From Bacteroidota bacterium (GTDB lineage Bacteria; Bacteroidota; Bacteroidia; Chitinophagales; Chitinophagaceae): DNA of 64,000 bases. Of this stretch, positions 1 to 9,036 are shown piece by piece (position 1 is the stretch's first letter; the number at the start of each line of letters is the position of its first letter). The stretch spans positions 1 through 64,000 of the forward strand of contig JAEZAM010000005.1 of the NCBI GenBank assembly GCA_023430465.1. Direction: 5' to 3'. The position numbers and the translations under genes were made by a program. Under the pieces are notes generated by a model that was not told the origin of the DNA, ran no database searches, and saw only the letters and a list, made by a program, of their open reading frames with translations.

Positions 1-50
1 CCCCAGTCCCCAGCCCACCGTATCTCTTTTTCCTTTAATTTCGCTCTTTA

Positions 51-977
51 ATGCAACTATCCACTCGTCATCTCCTGGGCATTAAAGACCTCACACCGGA
101 TGATATATCCCTCATCCTGCAAACCGCAGGTCAGTTCAAAGAAGTTTTACAACGTCCCGTCAAGAAGGTTCCGTCACTACGAGATGTAGTAGTGGTCAAT
201 CTTTTTTTTGAAAATTCCACCCGCACCCGCATATCATTCGAACTGGCCGAGAAGCGGCTGTCGGCCGATACTGTCAATTTCACTGCTTCTGCATCTTCTG
301 TTTCCAAGGGAGAAACGCTGTTGGATACGGTGAACAACATCCTGTCGATGAAAGTGGACATGGTGGTGATGCGCCACAGTGCCAGCGGGGCACCGCATTT
401 TCTGGCGCAGCATATTCCCGCTGCGATCATCAACGCCGGTGATGGGATAAATGAGCATCCCACCCAGGGCTTGCTGGATGCGTTCTCTATCCAGGAAAAA
501 ACTGGTGGCCTGGCCGGGAGAAAAGTAGCGATCATCGGCGATATCATGCACAGCCGTGTGGCACTGAGTAATATTTATTTATTGAAAAAAATGGGAGCCG
601 AGGTGACCGTGTGCGGACCGCCCACCCTGATCCCCAAACATATCCGCGATGCCATGGGCGTCAATGTAAGTTATGACCTGAGGGAGACGCTCAACTGGTG
701 TGATGTGGCGAACGTGCTGCGCATACAACTGGAGCGCCAGAACCAGGTGCTGTTTTCCTCGTTGCGGGAATACAACCTGGCCTATGGTATTTCACGAAAG
801 ATGCTTGACAGCCTGCACAAGGACATTGTGATCATGCATCCCGGCCCGATCAACCGCGGCGTGGAGCTTGACAGCGATGTAGCTGACAGCAAACAATCAA
901 TTATCTTGCAGCAGGTGGAGAATGGTGTTGCCGTTCGCATGGCCGTTCTGTATCTTCTGTCAAACCCGCAAAACTAA
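51..977 (+). CDS. pyrB: Aspartate carbamoyltransferase catalytic subunit
   Basis: Condenses carbamoyl phosphate with L-aspartate to N-carbamoyl-aspartate, the committed step of de novo pyrimidine synthesis in the cytosol. The 308-residue length fits the family. The carbamoyl-phosphate signature STRTR is at residues 56-60, the HPTQ motif follows near the middle, and the aspartate-domain motif MHPGPINRG lies near the C-terminus. It is the first complete gene in the window. coaD follows after about 37 bases on the same strand and pyrE lies 1.6 kb downstream, so pyrimidine genes are loosely grouped here. No regulatory-subunit gene (pyrI) is next to it. Identity is secure from the motifs. Confidence 0.97.
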   Translation: MQLSTRHLLGIKDLTPDDISLILQTAGQFKEVLQRPVKKVPSLRDVVVVNLFFENSTRTRISFELAEKRLSADTVNFTASASSVSKGETLLDTVNNILSMKVDMVVMRHSASGAPHFLAQHIPAAIINAGDGINEHPTQGLLDAFSIQEKTGGLAGRKVAIIGDIMHSRVALSNIYLLKKMGAEVTVCGPPTLIPKHIRDAMGVNVSYDLRETLNWCDVANVLRIQLERQNQVLFSSLREYNLAYGISRKMLDSLHKDIVIMHPGPINRGVELDSDVADSKQSIILQQVENGVAVRMAVLYLLSNPQN

Positions 978-1014
978 CCCGCGGCGCTATGCGCCGCAAT
1001 CCAGAACTTTGCTT

Positions 1015-1485
1015 ATGCGCATATGCCTGTTTCCCGGAACTTTTGACCCTGTCACGCTTGGCCATGTGGACATCATCAACAGGGCCATTCCTCTATTCGA
1101 TCAGATCGTGATCGGTGTCGGATTGAATGCAGCCAAGCAGCCTATGTTCAGTGCCGAACAACGGCTTCAATGGATCAATGAGATCTATGCAGATCAGCCA
1201 AAGGTAAGTGGCGCAGTGTATGAGGGATTGACGATTAATTTCTGCAAGGAAATCAAGGCCAAATTCATACTGCGTGGTATTCGCTACGTCAGTGATTTTG
1301 AATATGAGAAAACAATAGCCGATGCCAACCGGACGCTTGATCCTTCGATCGAGACCATCTTTCTCACCGGGGAGCCTAAATATACATCTGTCGCCTCGAC
1401 GATTGTCCGCGACATCATCCGCAACGGCGGCGATGCCCGCCTGTTTTTGCCCGAAGCGGTTTATCATTCATTGCCAAAAATCTAA
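1015..1485 (+). CDS. coaD: Pantetheine-phosphate adenylyltransferase
   Basis: Transfers AMP from ATP to 4'-phosphopantetheine, the penultimate step of coenzyme A synthesis. I chose the ATG at 1015, giving 156 residues that begin MRICLFPGTFDPVT, because the family starts right at this beta strand. The longer frame back to 922 would overlap pyrB and add unrelated residues. The nucleotidyltransferase motif is seen as TLGH near residues 14-17, and the C-terminal phosphate-binding segment as YTSVASTIVRDI. It sits between pyrB and a thioesterase on the same strand with small gaps, so co-transcription is likely. Confidence 0.96.
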   Translation: MRICLFPGTFDPVTLGHVDIINRAIPLFDQIVIGVGLNAAKQPMFSAEQRLQWINEIYADQPKVSGAVYEGLTINFCKEIKAKFILRGIRYVSDFEYEKTIADANRTLDPSIETIFLTGEPKYTSVASTIVRDIIRNGGDARLFLPEAVYHSLPKI

Positions 1486-1488
1486 GCT

Positions 1489-1941
1489 ATGTCGATCTGG
1501 TTTGATAAGAATCTCCGCCTGGAAATGATTGCGCCGCTTGGCGCCAACACCATCAGCGAGCATCTCGGTATAGAGTGGGTCGAGATCGGGGATGATTATA
1601 TCAAGGCGAAAATGCCCGTGGATAACCGTACGAAACAGCCCTACGGACTATTGCATGGAGGTGCTTCCTGTGTATTGGCGGAGACGATCGGCAGTGTCGC
1701 GTCCAGCATGGTGGTGGATCATGAACGTTTTGCCTGTGTGGGCCTCGAGATAAATGCCAATCATATTCGCAGCGCCCGGGAAGGATATGTGACCGGCGTG
1801 GCGAGTCCGTTGCATGTCGGTGCTAATACACACGTTTGGGACGTGCGGATATATGATGATAACGGAAAGATGATATGTGTGAGTCGCCTTACTGTTGCGG
1901 TCATTCCCAGGAAAGAATCATTTCGCCAGCCCAGCCTTTAA
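1489..1941 (+). CDS. Hotdog-fold acyl-CoA thioesterase (PaaI/YdiI type)
   Basis: A 150-residue single-domain hotdog protein. The central motif GLLHGGASCVLAETIGS near residues 53-70 is the helix and catalytic loop of PaaI/YdiI/MenI-type thioesterases, with the acidic residue in AET. Such enzymes hydrolyse acyl-CoA or aryl-CoA esters; in menaquinone-using bacteria a relative cleaves 1,4-dihydroxy-2-naphthoyl-CoA, but the substrate cannot be read from sequence. It starts 3 bases after the coaD stop. Its 3' end overlaps the convergent NUDIX gene by 24 bases. Confidence 0.88.
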   Translation: MSIWFDKNLRLEMIAPLGANTISEHLGIEWVEIGDDYIKAKMPVDNRTKQPYGLLHGGASCVLAETIGSVASSMVVDHERFACVGLEINANHIRSAREGYVTGVASPLHVGANTHVWDVRIYDDNGKMICVSRLTVAVIPRKESFRQPSL

Positions 1942-2544
1942 TACGTCTGCCACTGAAGGAAAACAGTTGGCCATGTAGGGTGTAAGTCCGCCGGGTGACA
2001 CCCATTCGATTTGCTCAATGTCTTCTTCGGTTTGCGGGACCGGTTTCTCGGAACCGGTGTATTTCATGTTGTACCAATGTGATTCCTTGAGAATAAATTT
2101 AGTTCCCTGGTGATACGTGTGCCAGGTCACCATCAGGGGCGATACAAGATCGAGACTGGTAAGTCCCGTTTCTTCGCGTACTTCGCGCAGCGCACATTCT
2201 TCAATGGATTCTCCGTCATCCAGCTTGCCTTTCGGCAGGTCCCATGAACCCCGGCGGAAGATGAGCAGGAATTCCCCGTCAGCATTGACCACCAGGCCTC
2301 CACCGGCTTTGATGATCTCAAATTTTTTGAAAAATTGTTTTTTCAATTCTTCGAGGTCGGGATGCAAAAACACGCCGGCGTGCACCTTTTCCAGTTGCAG
2401 CTCATGGATCATTGCTTTGACGGTATGCGTGTTGAGTTCGTCGATGAACACCGCATCGTCGTGATGAACGTAGGGTTCTATCTCCGGGTCGATCTTATCG
2501 CAGAGAAAAAGCGGGGTCTGGTTGAAGTAGATTTTGATATGCAT
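1918..2544 (-). CDS. NUDIX hydrolase
   Basis: A 208-residue protein with a complete NUDIX box, GX5EX7REUXEEXGU, seen as GKLDDGESIEECALREVREETGL split over residues of the middle third; the glutamates of REVREE bind the catalytic metal. The N-terminal 70 residues form an extra domain also found in Bacteroidota NUDIX proteins. The start at 2544 (MHIKIYF) is preferred; the open frame back to 2691 would overlap pyrE and has no family-like residues. Substrate unknown, probably a nucleoside diphosphate derivative. It is divergent from pyrE, with about 74 bases between the two starts. Confidence 0.88.
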   Translation of the reverse strand: MHIKIYFNQTPLFLCDKIDPEIEPYVHHDDAVFIDELNTHTVKAMIHELQLEKVHAGVFLHPDLEELKKQFFKKFEIIKAGGGLVVNADGEFLLIFRRGSWDLPKGKLDDGESIEECALREVREETGLTSLDLVSPLMVTWHTYHQGTKFILKESHWYNMKYTGSEKPVPQTEEDIEQIEWVSPGGLTPYMANCFPSVADVLKAGLAK

Positions 2545-2579
2545 GTTGGTAAAATCGGGGGTGAAAATAGCTAATCCGG

Positions 2580-2611
2580 TTGAACTTGCTTTCGCTTCCG
2601 GGTGCTTACCT
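2580..2611 (+). promoter_or_regulatory. Possible promoter of pyrE
   Basis: A TTG at 2580 followed after roughly 20-25 bases by TACCTTCG just before the pyrE ATG resembles the Bacteroidota pattern TTTG / TAnnTTTG with one mismatch in the proximal element. It would give a very short leader. This is pattern matching only. Confidence 0.3.
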
Positions 2612-2618
2612 TCGCGGC

Positions 2619-3254
2619 ATGACGGACGCAAAAGCAGTAGCAGAAAAATTATTGCAGGTAAACGCGGTGAAATTGAACAGCCGAGAGCCATTTACCTGGG
2701 CAAGCGGATGGAAAAGCCCGATCTATTGTGACAACCGCCGGGTGTTGTCGTTTCCTTTTGTACGGGACTATATCAAGTCGGAGATGTGCAACGTGGTATT
2801 CAACCGGTTTCCGGAGGCCGAGATGCTTGCAGGAGTTGCTACGGCAGGCATTGCCTGGGGGGCGATGGCAGCAGACCAGTTGAAGCTGCCTTATATGTAT
2901 GTAAGGCCGAAGCCCAAAGAACATGGGTTAGGGAACCAGATCGAGGGATTTTATGAGAAGCGTGCGAAGGTGGTGGTGATCGAGGACCTTATCTCGACCG
3001 GTAAAAGCAGCCTGCAGGTGGTGGATGTGTTGAGGGCCGCAGGCGTGGAGGTGTTGGGAATGGTGTCGATCTTCACCTATGGGTTTGAGGCGGCAAGGGC
3101 GGCATTCGAGCAATATGGTCTTACGTATGTATCCCTGACGGATTATGGCACCCTGATCAGCCTGGCTATTGAGAATGGGCAGGTGCCGGCAGGGGAGCAG
3201 GAGGTTTTGTTAAATTGGCAGGCCAACCCTTCCGGATGGACAGGAGTTTTGTAA
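2619..3254 (+). CDS. pyrE: Orotate phosphoribosyltransferase
   Basis: Joins orotate to PRPP to form OMP, the fifth step of pyrimidine synthesis. The ATG at 2619 gives 211 residues beginning MTDAKAVAEKLLQ, the usual family length; an upstream TTG at 2580 adds residues with no family match. The PRPP-binding loop is seen as VVVIEDLISTGKSS in the second half, and GIAWGAMAAD and YVRPKPKEHG are further family motifs. It lies divergent from the NUDIX gene and 20 bases before a heavy-metal-domain gene on the same strand. Confidence 0.96.
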   Translation: MTDAKAVAEKLLQVNAVKLNSREPFTWASGWKSPIYCDNRRVLSFPFVRDYIKSEMCNVVFNRFPEAEMLAGVATAGIAWGAMAADQLKLPYMYVRPKPKEHGLGNQIEGFYEKRAKVVVIEDLISTGKSSLQVVDVLRAAGVEVLGMVSIFTYGFEAARAAFEQYGLTYVSLTDYGTLISLAIENGQVPAGEQEVLLNWQANPSGWTGVL

Positions 3255-3274
3255 TTTGTCGACAAATTTATTCC

Positions 3275-3664
3275 ATGAGATACCTCTTCGTTACCCTGTT
3301 GATACTTGGTGGTTTTGGGTTTTCAGCGTCTGCCCAGACCAAGGCGCTTGTTACAGCAAAGATCAGCACGCCGAATGTGCTGTGCGGTGAATGTGAGAAG
3401 CGGTTGCATACTTACCTGGACAGGTACGACGGGATACAGAGTTTAAAGTTTAATACCCGTCGTGGTGAGATCACGGTGAAATATTTGACGGATCGCACGA
3501 ATATCGAGGAGATAAAGACAGCAATTGCAAATACGGGGTATGATGCGGACGATGTTCCAGCGGATGAGGGGGCGTATAAACGTCTCCCGAAAACGTGTAA
3601 AAAGGCGGCAGATGGGGGTGGGCATCCTGTGCCGAAGGTGACGCCGCCGGCCCCCGCGCAGTAA
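3275..3664 (+). CDS. Exported heavy-metal-associated (HMA) domain protein
   Basis: A 129-residue secreted protein. Residues 1-21 form a signal peptide ending SASAQ. Residues about 24-90 show the HMA ferredoxin-like pattern with a CxxC-type metal site (LCGEC) in place of MTCxxC, then GIQSLKFNTRRGEITVKY and the NTGYDAD end typical of the fold. The tail is proline- and lysine-rich. HMA proteins bind copper or other soft metals; a periplasmic metal-binding role is inferred. The start at 3275 is set by the signal peptide. A strong bidirectional terminator follows immediately. Confidence 0.8.
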   Translation: MRYLFVTLLILGGFGFSASAQTKALVTAKISTPNVLCGECEKRLHTYLDRYDGIQSLKFNTRRGEITVKYLTDRTNIEEIKTAIANTGYDADDVPADEGAYKRLPKTCKKAADGGGHPVPKVTPPAPAQ

Positions 3665-3699
3665 AAAGGTTGTCAACCTTTTAAAGGTTGACAACCTTT
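3665..3699. terminator. Bidirectional terminator between convergent genes
   Basis: Two perfect 17-base inverted arms (3665-3681 and 3683-3699) separated by one base, with A/T runs on both sides. Each arm is itself nearly palindromic around GGTTGNCAACC. It lies between the 3' ends of the HMA gene and the convergent LEA-like lipoprotein gene. Confidence 0.8.
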
Positions 3700-3723
3700 A
3701 TAAGAACGGCAATTTTCGGCAAG

Positions 3724-4182
3724 TTACTCCGTGGAAAACAACTTCGAAATATCCTGTTTTCCCTGATATCTCAGCGGAACCGTACGGAAGAACCCGCTTT
3801 TTCCCACTCTGGCCGAGCCCTCCAACCTGATCAGCACTTCCGGATTTAATAGCGCCGTCAACGAATTCCTCAATAGCTTCTTCATGTCTACCTGCATCCG
3901 CACCGGCACCAAAAACTCCGCATTCGCCGGTACACTCACCGCACTATCCACGACAAAATGACCTAAATACGTTGTGTCCATCCACGCATCTCCCGAGGCA
4001 GAACGGATCTCCGCCCGCGAGTTATTGGGGTTCATGTAACGCATATCCAGTTTCACCTCCGACGTATTACCTCCCACACGACCGACCTTTACGTTCTCTA
4101 TTCCCTGAAACTCGGGATCCCTGAACTTTTTGCACGATGCCAATGCCAGCATCAGTCCCACTACCAGTATTGCATTTCTCAT
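3724..4182 (-). CDS. LEA-type-2-like lipoprotein
   Basis: A 152-residue protein with a lipoprotein signal (LALASC, Cys at about residue 17), so it is probably anchored in the envelope. The rest reads as a single beta-sandwich of the LEA14/WHy type: alternating strands, the YMNPNNSRAEIRSASGDAWMDTTYLG segment in the middle, and a conserved hydrophobic second half. Such proteins are common in Bacteroidota but their function is not known. Its 3' end faces the HMA gene across the terminator. The upstream region towards the MORN-repeat gene is about 130 bases. Confidence 0.7.
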   Translation of the reverse strand: MRNAILVVGLMLALASCKKFRDPEFQGIENVKVGRVGGNTSEVKLDMRYMNPNNSRAEIRSASGDAWMDTTYLGHFVVDSAVSVPANAEFLVPVRMQVDMKKLLRNSLTALLNPEVLIRLEGSARVGKSGFFRTVPLRYQGKQDISKLFSTE

Positions 4183-4326
4183 ACACTGAAATTAGGTGCA
4201 TTTTCCGTTGGGCACCTGTTAAAATACCTGCAACCTCTTCGGGCCAAATACTGTCTCTCCGATATGGACTGATTTTTGGGCCATAAAACAACGATTTTAC
4301 CGTTATTTGTTATGCAAACTCCTCCT

Positions 4327-5040
4327 ATGCGAAGCATCCTGTTTCTCTCCTTCCTTTTCCTCGCCTTCCAGTCTGAGGCGCAATGGAAAGATTACATCAT
4401 AAGCGTTCGTGGAGACACCCTCAACCGGGTGGATCTCAAAGGCCGGAAGCAGGGCCCCTGGGTGATCCGCGCTGAAGCCTTGCGTGGGGAGCCCGGTTAT
4501 GACGAACAGGGCTATTTCGTAGATGACAAGAAAGACGGGCCCTGGAAACGATTCTCCCTGATGGGTGATAAGATCGCTGAAGAAAATTACCGCTGGGGCA
4601 GCCTGGACGGCAAAGCCCGCTATTATAACCGCACAGGCGGACTGATCCGCGAAGAAAACTGGCGCGCTGTAGATCCCAATAAAACCATGGACACCGTGGA
4701 TGTTGTTGATGTGAATGATCCTTCGAGGGTGATCGACCGGGTAGTGGTGAAGCTTGAAGGCCAAACCATGAAGCATGGCACCTGGACCTACTATGATCCT
4801 GAATGGGGGACCGTGGAACGTACGGAGAATTACTGGATGGATAAGATCAGAACCGGCGATGGTGTTCCCGGTTCGGAAGAAGAATTACTCGCACCGATTG
4901 ATATCAATAAGCCGTATAAGCCCAAGACTGACAGTGTGGGCAACAAAGCGGTCGTGAAACCGAAAGCCATCCAGGATTATGAGAAGAAAAACTCCGGCAA
5001 GAAAAAGATCAAGGCGCGGGACGGTAGTACCGGTTATTAG
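4327..5040 (+). CDS. Exported MORN/YwqK-like repeat protein
   Basis: A 237-residue protein from the ATG at 4327, where a clean signal peptide begins (MRSILFLSFLFLAFQSEAQ); an ATG at 4312 is also possible. The mature part carries repeats of the kind seen in MORN and YwqK-like proteins, with G-x-W motifs (KQGPWVIR, KDGPWKRF, MKHGTWTYYD) and a lysine-rich C-terminus. In other bacteria the family is labelled antitoxin-like, but here the secretion signal and lack of a toxin neighbour argue for an envelope or surface role. Function unknown. Its stop overlaps the convergent esterase gene by 4 bases. Confidence 0.7.
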   Translation: MRSILFLSFLFLAFQSEAQWKDYIISVRGDTLNRVDLKGRKQGPWVIRAEALRGEPGYDEQGYFVDDKKDGPWKRFSLMGDKIAEENYRWGSLDGKARYYNRTGGLIREENWRAVDPNKTMDTVDVVDVNDPSRVIDRVVVKLEGQTMKHGTWTYYDPEWGTVERTENYWMDKIRTGDGVPGSEEELLAPIDINKPYKPKTDSVGNKAVVKPKAIQDYEKKNSGKKKIKARDGSTGY

Positions 5041-5864
5041 TTCCTGGTCATAGCCTTTTGAAAAAATCTGCTGAAGAACAGTAGTTGAAAGGGAACGGCT
5101 GTTTCCCAATACTCCCAATTGTGTTTTCCGGGGCGTTCGATGTAGTCGTGTGGCACTTTCATTGCGACAAGTTTCTGATGTAACGCCTGGTTGTCGGCGA
5201 AGAAAAAATCATCCAGTCCGCAATCGATCAGCATGGCCAGGCTGTCCGGCTTTATCTTTTCAACAAGGTTGATGACTGAATAATTCTTCCAGTTGGTGGA
5301 ATGCCGGATCGTGTCACCCAGCCGCTGTGCTATATCATATTTCTTTTTCAACCCAGACAGATCCACACCACCACTCATGCTGCCGCACGCACCAAATACC
5401 CCCGGATGCCGCCATGCGAGAAACAATGCTCCATGCCCTCCCATGCTAAGGCCTGTGATTGCCCGGCCCTGTCTTGTGGGGATTGTCCTGTAGTGTGCAT
5501 CTATATAGGCCGGAACTTCTCTGGCGATATAAGTTTCGTATCGCATGCTGCTGTCCACCGGGCTGTCAAAATACCAACTGCTGTAGTCGCCGTCAGGGCA
5601 GACGATCATGACACGATAGTCTTCAGCGTAGGTTACCAGCATGGGTACCTTTTTTATCCAGTTGTCATAACGGCCACTGTAACCATGCAGGAGGTACACC
5701 ACGGGAAAGCCGTTGGATAGTTCACTCTTTCGAAGTGATGGCCGGATCACCACGCACCGTATATCTTTTTGCATGGCCGCGCTTCGAATGGTCACCGTAT
5801 CCACCTGGCCGCTGGTTTGCAATACCAGCAACATCCCTATCAACATGCCTGCGAGCCGTATCAT
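5037..5864 (-). CDS. Secreted esterase-D-like alpha/beta hydrolase
   Basis: A 275-residue alpha/beta hydrolase with an N-terminal signal peptide (about 20 residues, ending TSGQ). The oxyanion region is VVYLLHGYSG, the nucleophile elbow is GLSMGGHG near residue 140 with the catalytic serine, an acid is likely in CGLDD, and the catalytic histidine is in GKHNWEYW. This is the esterase D / putative mycolyltransferase-like family, acting on acyl esters or feruloyl-type bonds in the periplasm. The substrate is not known. It is separated from the M1 peptidase upstream by a terminator. Confidence 0.85.
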   Translation of the reverse strand: MIRLAGMLIGMLLVLQTSGQVDTVTIRSAAMQKDIRCVVIRPSLRKSELSNGFPVVYLLHGYSGRYDNWIKKVPMLVTYAEDYRVMIVCPDGDYSSWYFDSPVDSSMRYETYIAREVPAYIDAHYRTIPTRQGRAITGLSMGGHGALFLAWRHPGVFGACGSMSGGVDLSGLKKKYDIAQRLGDTIRHSTNWKNYSVINLVEKIKPDSLAMLIDCGLDDFFFADNQALHQKLVAMKVPHDYIERPGKHNWEYWETAVPFQLLFFSRFFQKAMTRN

Positions 5865-5890
5865 GAATGAGTGTTTATTTAAATCAAAAT

Positions 5891-5925
5891 AATAAAAAAA
5901 AGCGCGGCAGTTGATCTGCCACGCT
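5891..5925 (-). terminator. Rho-independent terminator of the M1 peptidase gene
   Basis: On the minus strand a 10-base stem with one mismatch (5901-5910 against 5916-5925, loop of 5) runs into a long T tract (5893-5900 as A on the plus strand). It lies just after the M1 peptidase stop. Confidence 0.75.
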
Positions 5926-5947
5926 TAAACTTTTCTCAAAAAAGCAA

Positions 5948-8329
5948 TCAGAACCCTTTCTTTTCTTTTGCTTTTTGCATCGGGTTGATGCCAGGTGCAG
6001 GCGTTACATTTTGTTTTTGCTTGAAGACCTGGAATTTGCTTGGTGGGGCGATGTTATTCCAACTGTTGTTTGATTCGTCGATATCAGCGGTCTCTTTCAT
6101 CGGGTCGAGCTTCACCGAAGCTACTTCCTTATCCTTGATGAAGGTCTTGATGATCTTCTTTTCATTGAGTCGCCACACCTGTGCGGGAATGCGATCGATC
6201 TCTTTCGTACCATCCTTATATGTCCACTCCACGATCACGGGCATCACAAGGCCGCCCTTGTTGCTTACGGTGATCTCGTAGGCATGCTTGTTCGCATATT
6301 TTTGTTTGCCTGCCGCATCCAGCGCTTCTGTCTGTGCTTTCACCTGAACGGGATATTTAGTTGAATCCCATTTCTCCATTTCACGGTCATATTTCCAGTA
6401 GAAATCGCGGAGGGTGGTGTCGCGGTCTGTTTCAAACACGATCTTCTTGTCCTCACGGTTACGGATCTTGGAGATATCCTCAAAGTCATTTACGATGGGT
6501 TTTGGCAAAGCGCGCATGACCGTGGTGTCACGCTGGGTAGGTACAGCGTTTACATCCGCCACGGCATGTCTTACTGTGTCAAGTGACATATCAACCGCAT
6601 CAGTGCTGTAGAACCAGCCTCTCCAGAACCAATCCAGGTCTTCACCGCTCGCATCTTCGATGGTGCGGAAGAAGTCGGCAGGAGTTGGGCTTTTGAATGC
6701 CCAGCGGCGTGCGTATTCCTTGAACGCATAGTCAAACAGTTCTCTGCCCATCACTGTCTCACGAAGGATGTTCAAAGCAGTTGCCGGTTTGTCATAAGCG
6801 TTCGGGCCAAACTGTACAATGTTTTCGGAATTTGTCATGATCGGCTCGAGCTGGTCTTTCGGCAGCTTCATGTAATCCGTGATAGCCCAGGCCGGACCGC
6901 CATCGGAGGGGTATTTGTTGTCCCAGAGTTCCTGTGTGAGGTATTGCACATAGGAATTCAGCCCTTCATCCATCCAGCTCCACTGACGCTCATCGCTGTT
7001 TACGATCATGGGGAAGAAATTATGTCCCACTTCGTGAATGATCACCAGGATGGCTGCATTCTTATTCCCTTCTGTATAGCTTCCGTCTTTTTCAGCGCGG
7101 CCCGGGTTAAAACAGATCATCGGGTATTCCATACCATTCGCCGCTTCCACGCTCTGCGCTACGGGGTAAGGGTAAGGGATGGTGAAATCAGAATAAGTCT
7201 TGATGGTATGCGCTACGGCCTTTGTTGAATATTTGTTGTAGATGGGATAGGCTTCTTTTCCATAGAAGCTCATGCACATTACTTTCTTGCCTTCAACCAT
7301 GGCAGGCATTGCATCCCATACAAATTTCCGGCTGCTGGTCCACGCAAAATCACGGACGTTATCAGCTTTGAATATCCAGGTCTTTTTGCCCGTGGCTTTT
7401 TTCTTTTCCGCTGCTTTTGCCTCGTCCAGGGTTACGATCTCTACCGGCTCTTTGGAAGTTTGCGCTTTTTGCCATCTTGTTTTTTGAGTAGGCGTAAGGT
7501 TGGCCATATAATTCTGGCATTCGCCTGTAGCACCTACTACGTGATCTGCAGGTACCGTCATCTGCACCTTGAAGTTCCCGAAGGAGAGGGTGAACTCCCC
7601 GCGACCCGTAAACTGGTGGTTTTGCCAGCCCTGGTCGTCGCTGTATTTACAGAGACGCGGATACCATTGTGCTATGGTGAAAAGGTGATTGCCATCTTCG
7701 GGGAAATATTCATATCCACCACGGGCACCGCCGAAACGCATGAAGTCCATCCGGTTCGCCAGTTTATAGTTCCAGTCGATGCTGAACACAAACCGCTGTC
7801 CGGGTTTCAATGGCGCGGGCAGTTCTACACGCATCATGGTTTTGTTGACAAGTGATTTCAATGGTTTGCCGGTTGCATCTACCAGTTTAGTGATGTTGAA
7901 CCCGTAGCCATTGTCAGATTTCCTTTCTTCTGCCGCATTGAGCATATTGTCCGTAGCCTGGCGGGGAAGCTGGTTGTTGCTGCTCTGGTAGTTGGCATTG
8001 TTGACGGTACTGTGCTGGTTTTCGTCGAGCTGCAGCCAGAGGTAGGTGAGTACATCGGGCGAGTTGTTCAGGTAGGTGATCGTCTCACTTCCTTTCAGGG
8101 AAAGGTTCGTTTCATCGAGTTCACATTTGATATCGTAGTCCACGCGTTGCTGCCAGTACTTTGGTCCGGGAGCGCCGCTTGCCGTACGGTATTCGTTTGG
8201 TGTGGGCATGATCGTACCCAGTTGCTCAAACTTGTTGCCATGGTTTGAGTTGGGGTTGTTCTGTACATTCTGCGCGATCCCGGCAGAAGATACAGCCGTC
8301 AGGAGTAAAAACGGAATGACCTTTTTCAT
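5948..8329 (-). CDS. M1-family (gluzincin) metallopeptidase
   Basis: A 793-residue exported aminopeptidase-like enzyme. A signal peptide occupies residues 1-19. The N-terminal beta-rich domain is followed by the catalytic domain, with the substrate motif ANGMEYPMICF (variant of GxMEN), the zinc motif HEVGHNF and the downstream metal-ligand glutamate in WSWMDEGLNSY. The C-terminal part is lysine-rich and beta-structured. M1 enzymes release N-terminal residues from peptides; here it would act in the periplasm or outside. It is followed upstream (towards higher coordinates) by HupE and DUF6702 genes, an arrangement I recall from other Bacteroidota. Confidence 0.92.
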   Translation of the reverse strand: MKKVIPFLLLTAVSSAGIAQNVQNNPNSNHGNKFEQLGTIMPTPNEYRTASGAPGPKYWQQRVDYDIKCELDETNLSLKGSETITYLNNSPDVLTYLWLQLDENQHSTVNNANYQSSNNQLPRQATDNMLNAAEERKSDNGYGFNITKLVDATGKPLKSLVNKTMMRVELPAPLKPGQRFVFSIDWNYKLANRMDFMRFGGARGGYEYFPEDGNHLFTIAQWYPRLCKYSDDQGWQNHQFTGRGEFTLSFGNFKVQMTVPADHVVGATGECQNYMANLTPTQKTRWQKAQTSKEPVEIVTLDEAKAAEKKKATGKKTWIFKADNVRDFAWTSSRKFVWDAMPAMVEGKKVMCMSFYGKEAYPIYNKYSTKAVAHTIKTYSDFTIPYPYPVAQSVEAANGMEYPMICFNPGRAEKDGSYTEGNKNAAILVIIHEVGHNFFPMIVNSDERQWSWMDEGLNSYVQYLTQELWDNKYPSDGGPAWAITDYMKLPKDQLEPIMTNSENIVQFGPNAYDKPATALNILRETVMGRELFDYAFKEYARRWAFKSPTPADFFRTIEDASGEDLDWFWRGWFYSTDAVDMSLDTVRHAVADVNAVPTQRDTTVMRALPKPIVNDFEDISKIRNREDKKIVFETDRDTTLRDFYWKYDREMEKWDSTKYPVQVKAQTEALDAAGKQKYANKHAYEITVSNKGGLVMPVIVEWTYKDGTKEIDRIPAQVWRLNEKKIIKTFIKDKEVASVKLDPMKETADIDESNNSWNNIAPPSKFQVFKQKQNVTPAPGINPMQKAKEKKGF

Positions 8330-8345
8330 TTGATTGTGTTGTTTA

Positions 8346-8924
8346 TTATGAAGGTATTCTTTCCAAAGTAATTTTCAGGGCAAGGCTGAAGACCGCGGCC
8401 GACAGGAAAATGACCCATTCCCGGCGACTTGCCTTTGCCACATTCACGACAAAATGGGCAAGTAGCAGGAGAACAAGAACCACGACGATCTGTCCTACTT
8501 CGAGTCCTACATTGAATCCCAGCAGCGGCCAGACGATTTCCTGGTCGCGGGCGAGCATATCACGGATGATATTGGCGAAGCCCATACCATGGATCAAACC
8601 AAAGAAAAGGGCCAGGAAATAATTTATCCGGATCGATCTCGGCGTGAATTTTTTCTGAAACAGGTTGGCAAAAGCGGTGATCACAATGGTCAGGGGTATC
8701 AGAAACTCCACCCAGGCCGTCGGAAACCGCACCACGTTCATCACACTCAACGCCAGCGTCAGTGAGTGGCCAATGGTGAACGCTGTCACCAGTATAAGCA
8801 CCTGTTTCCAGTCTTTGAGGAGGTAAATTGCACACAGCGCCGCAATGAATAACTGGTGGTCGAGGGCATCAAGGCTGATGATATGCTCCCATCCCAGGCT
8901 GAAATAAAGGCCGAAATCTCCCAT
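8346..8924 (-). CDS. HupE/UreJ-family membrane protein
   Basis: A 192-residue polytopic protein with about six hydrophobic segments. Motifs GWEHIISLDALDHQLF at the N-terminus and FGLIHGMGFAN in the middle are the conserved histidine motifs of HupE/UreJ proteins, which in other bacteria are linked to nickel uptake or hydrogenase and urease maturation. No hydrogenase or urease genes are nearby, so the transported ion is unclear. It lies 16 bases upstream of the M1 peptidase and divergent from the DUF6702 gene. Confidence 0.82.
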   Translation of the reverse strand: MGDFGLYFSLGWEHIISLDALDHQLFIAALCAIYLLKDWKQVLILVTAFTIGHSLTLALSVMNVVRFPTAWVEFLIPLTIVITAFANLFQKKFTPRSIRINYFLALFFGLIHGMGFANIIRDMLARDQEIVWPLLGFNVGLEVGQIVVVLVLLLLAHFVVNVAKASRREWVIFLSAAVFSLALKITLERIPS

Positions 8925-9036
8925 GTAGAGCTAGTAGTGTTTTGTTAGAGCCAACCGGCGCGGCAATTTCTCCGTCAGGTATTTGTCCGCCATCAAAATA
9001 AGCCAGAGTTTTGTATACAGAAAAATTATTCTTTCA

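Noticed and set aside
922..1014. A longer N-terminus for coaD
   Set aside because: It overlaps pyrB and adds residues that have no match to the family, which begins at the RICLFPGTFDP strand.
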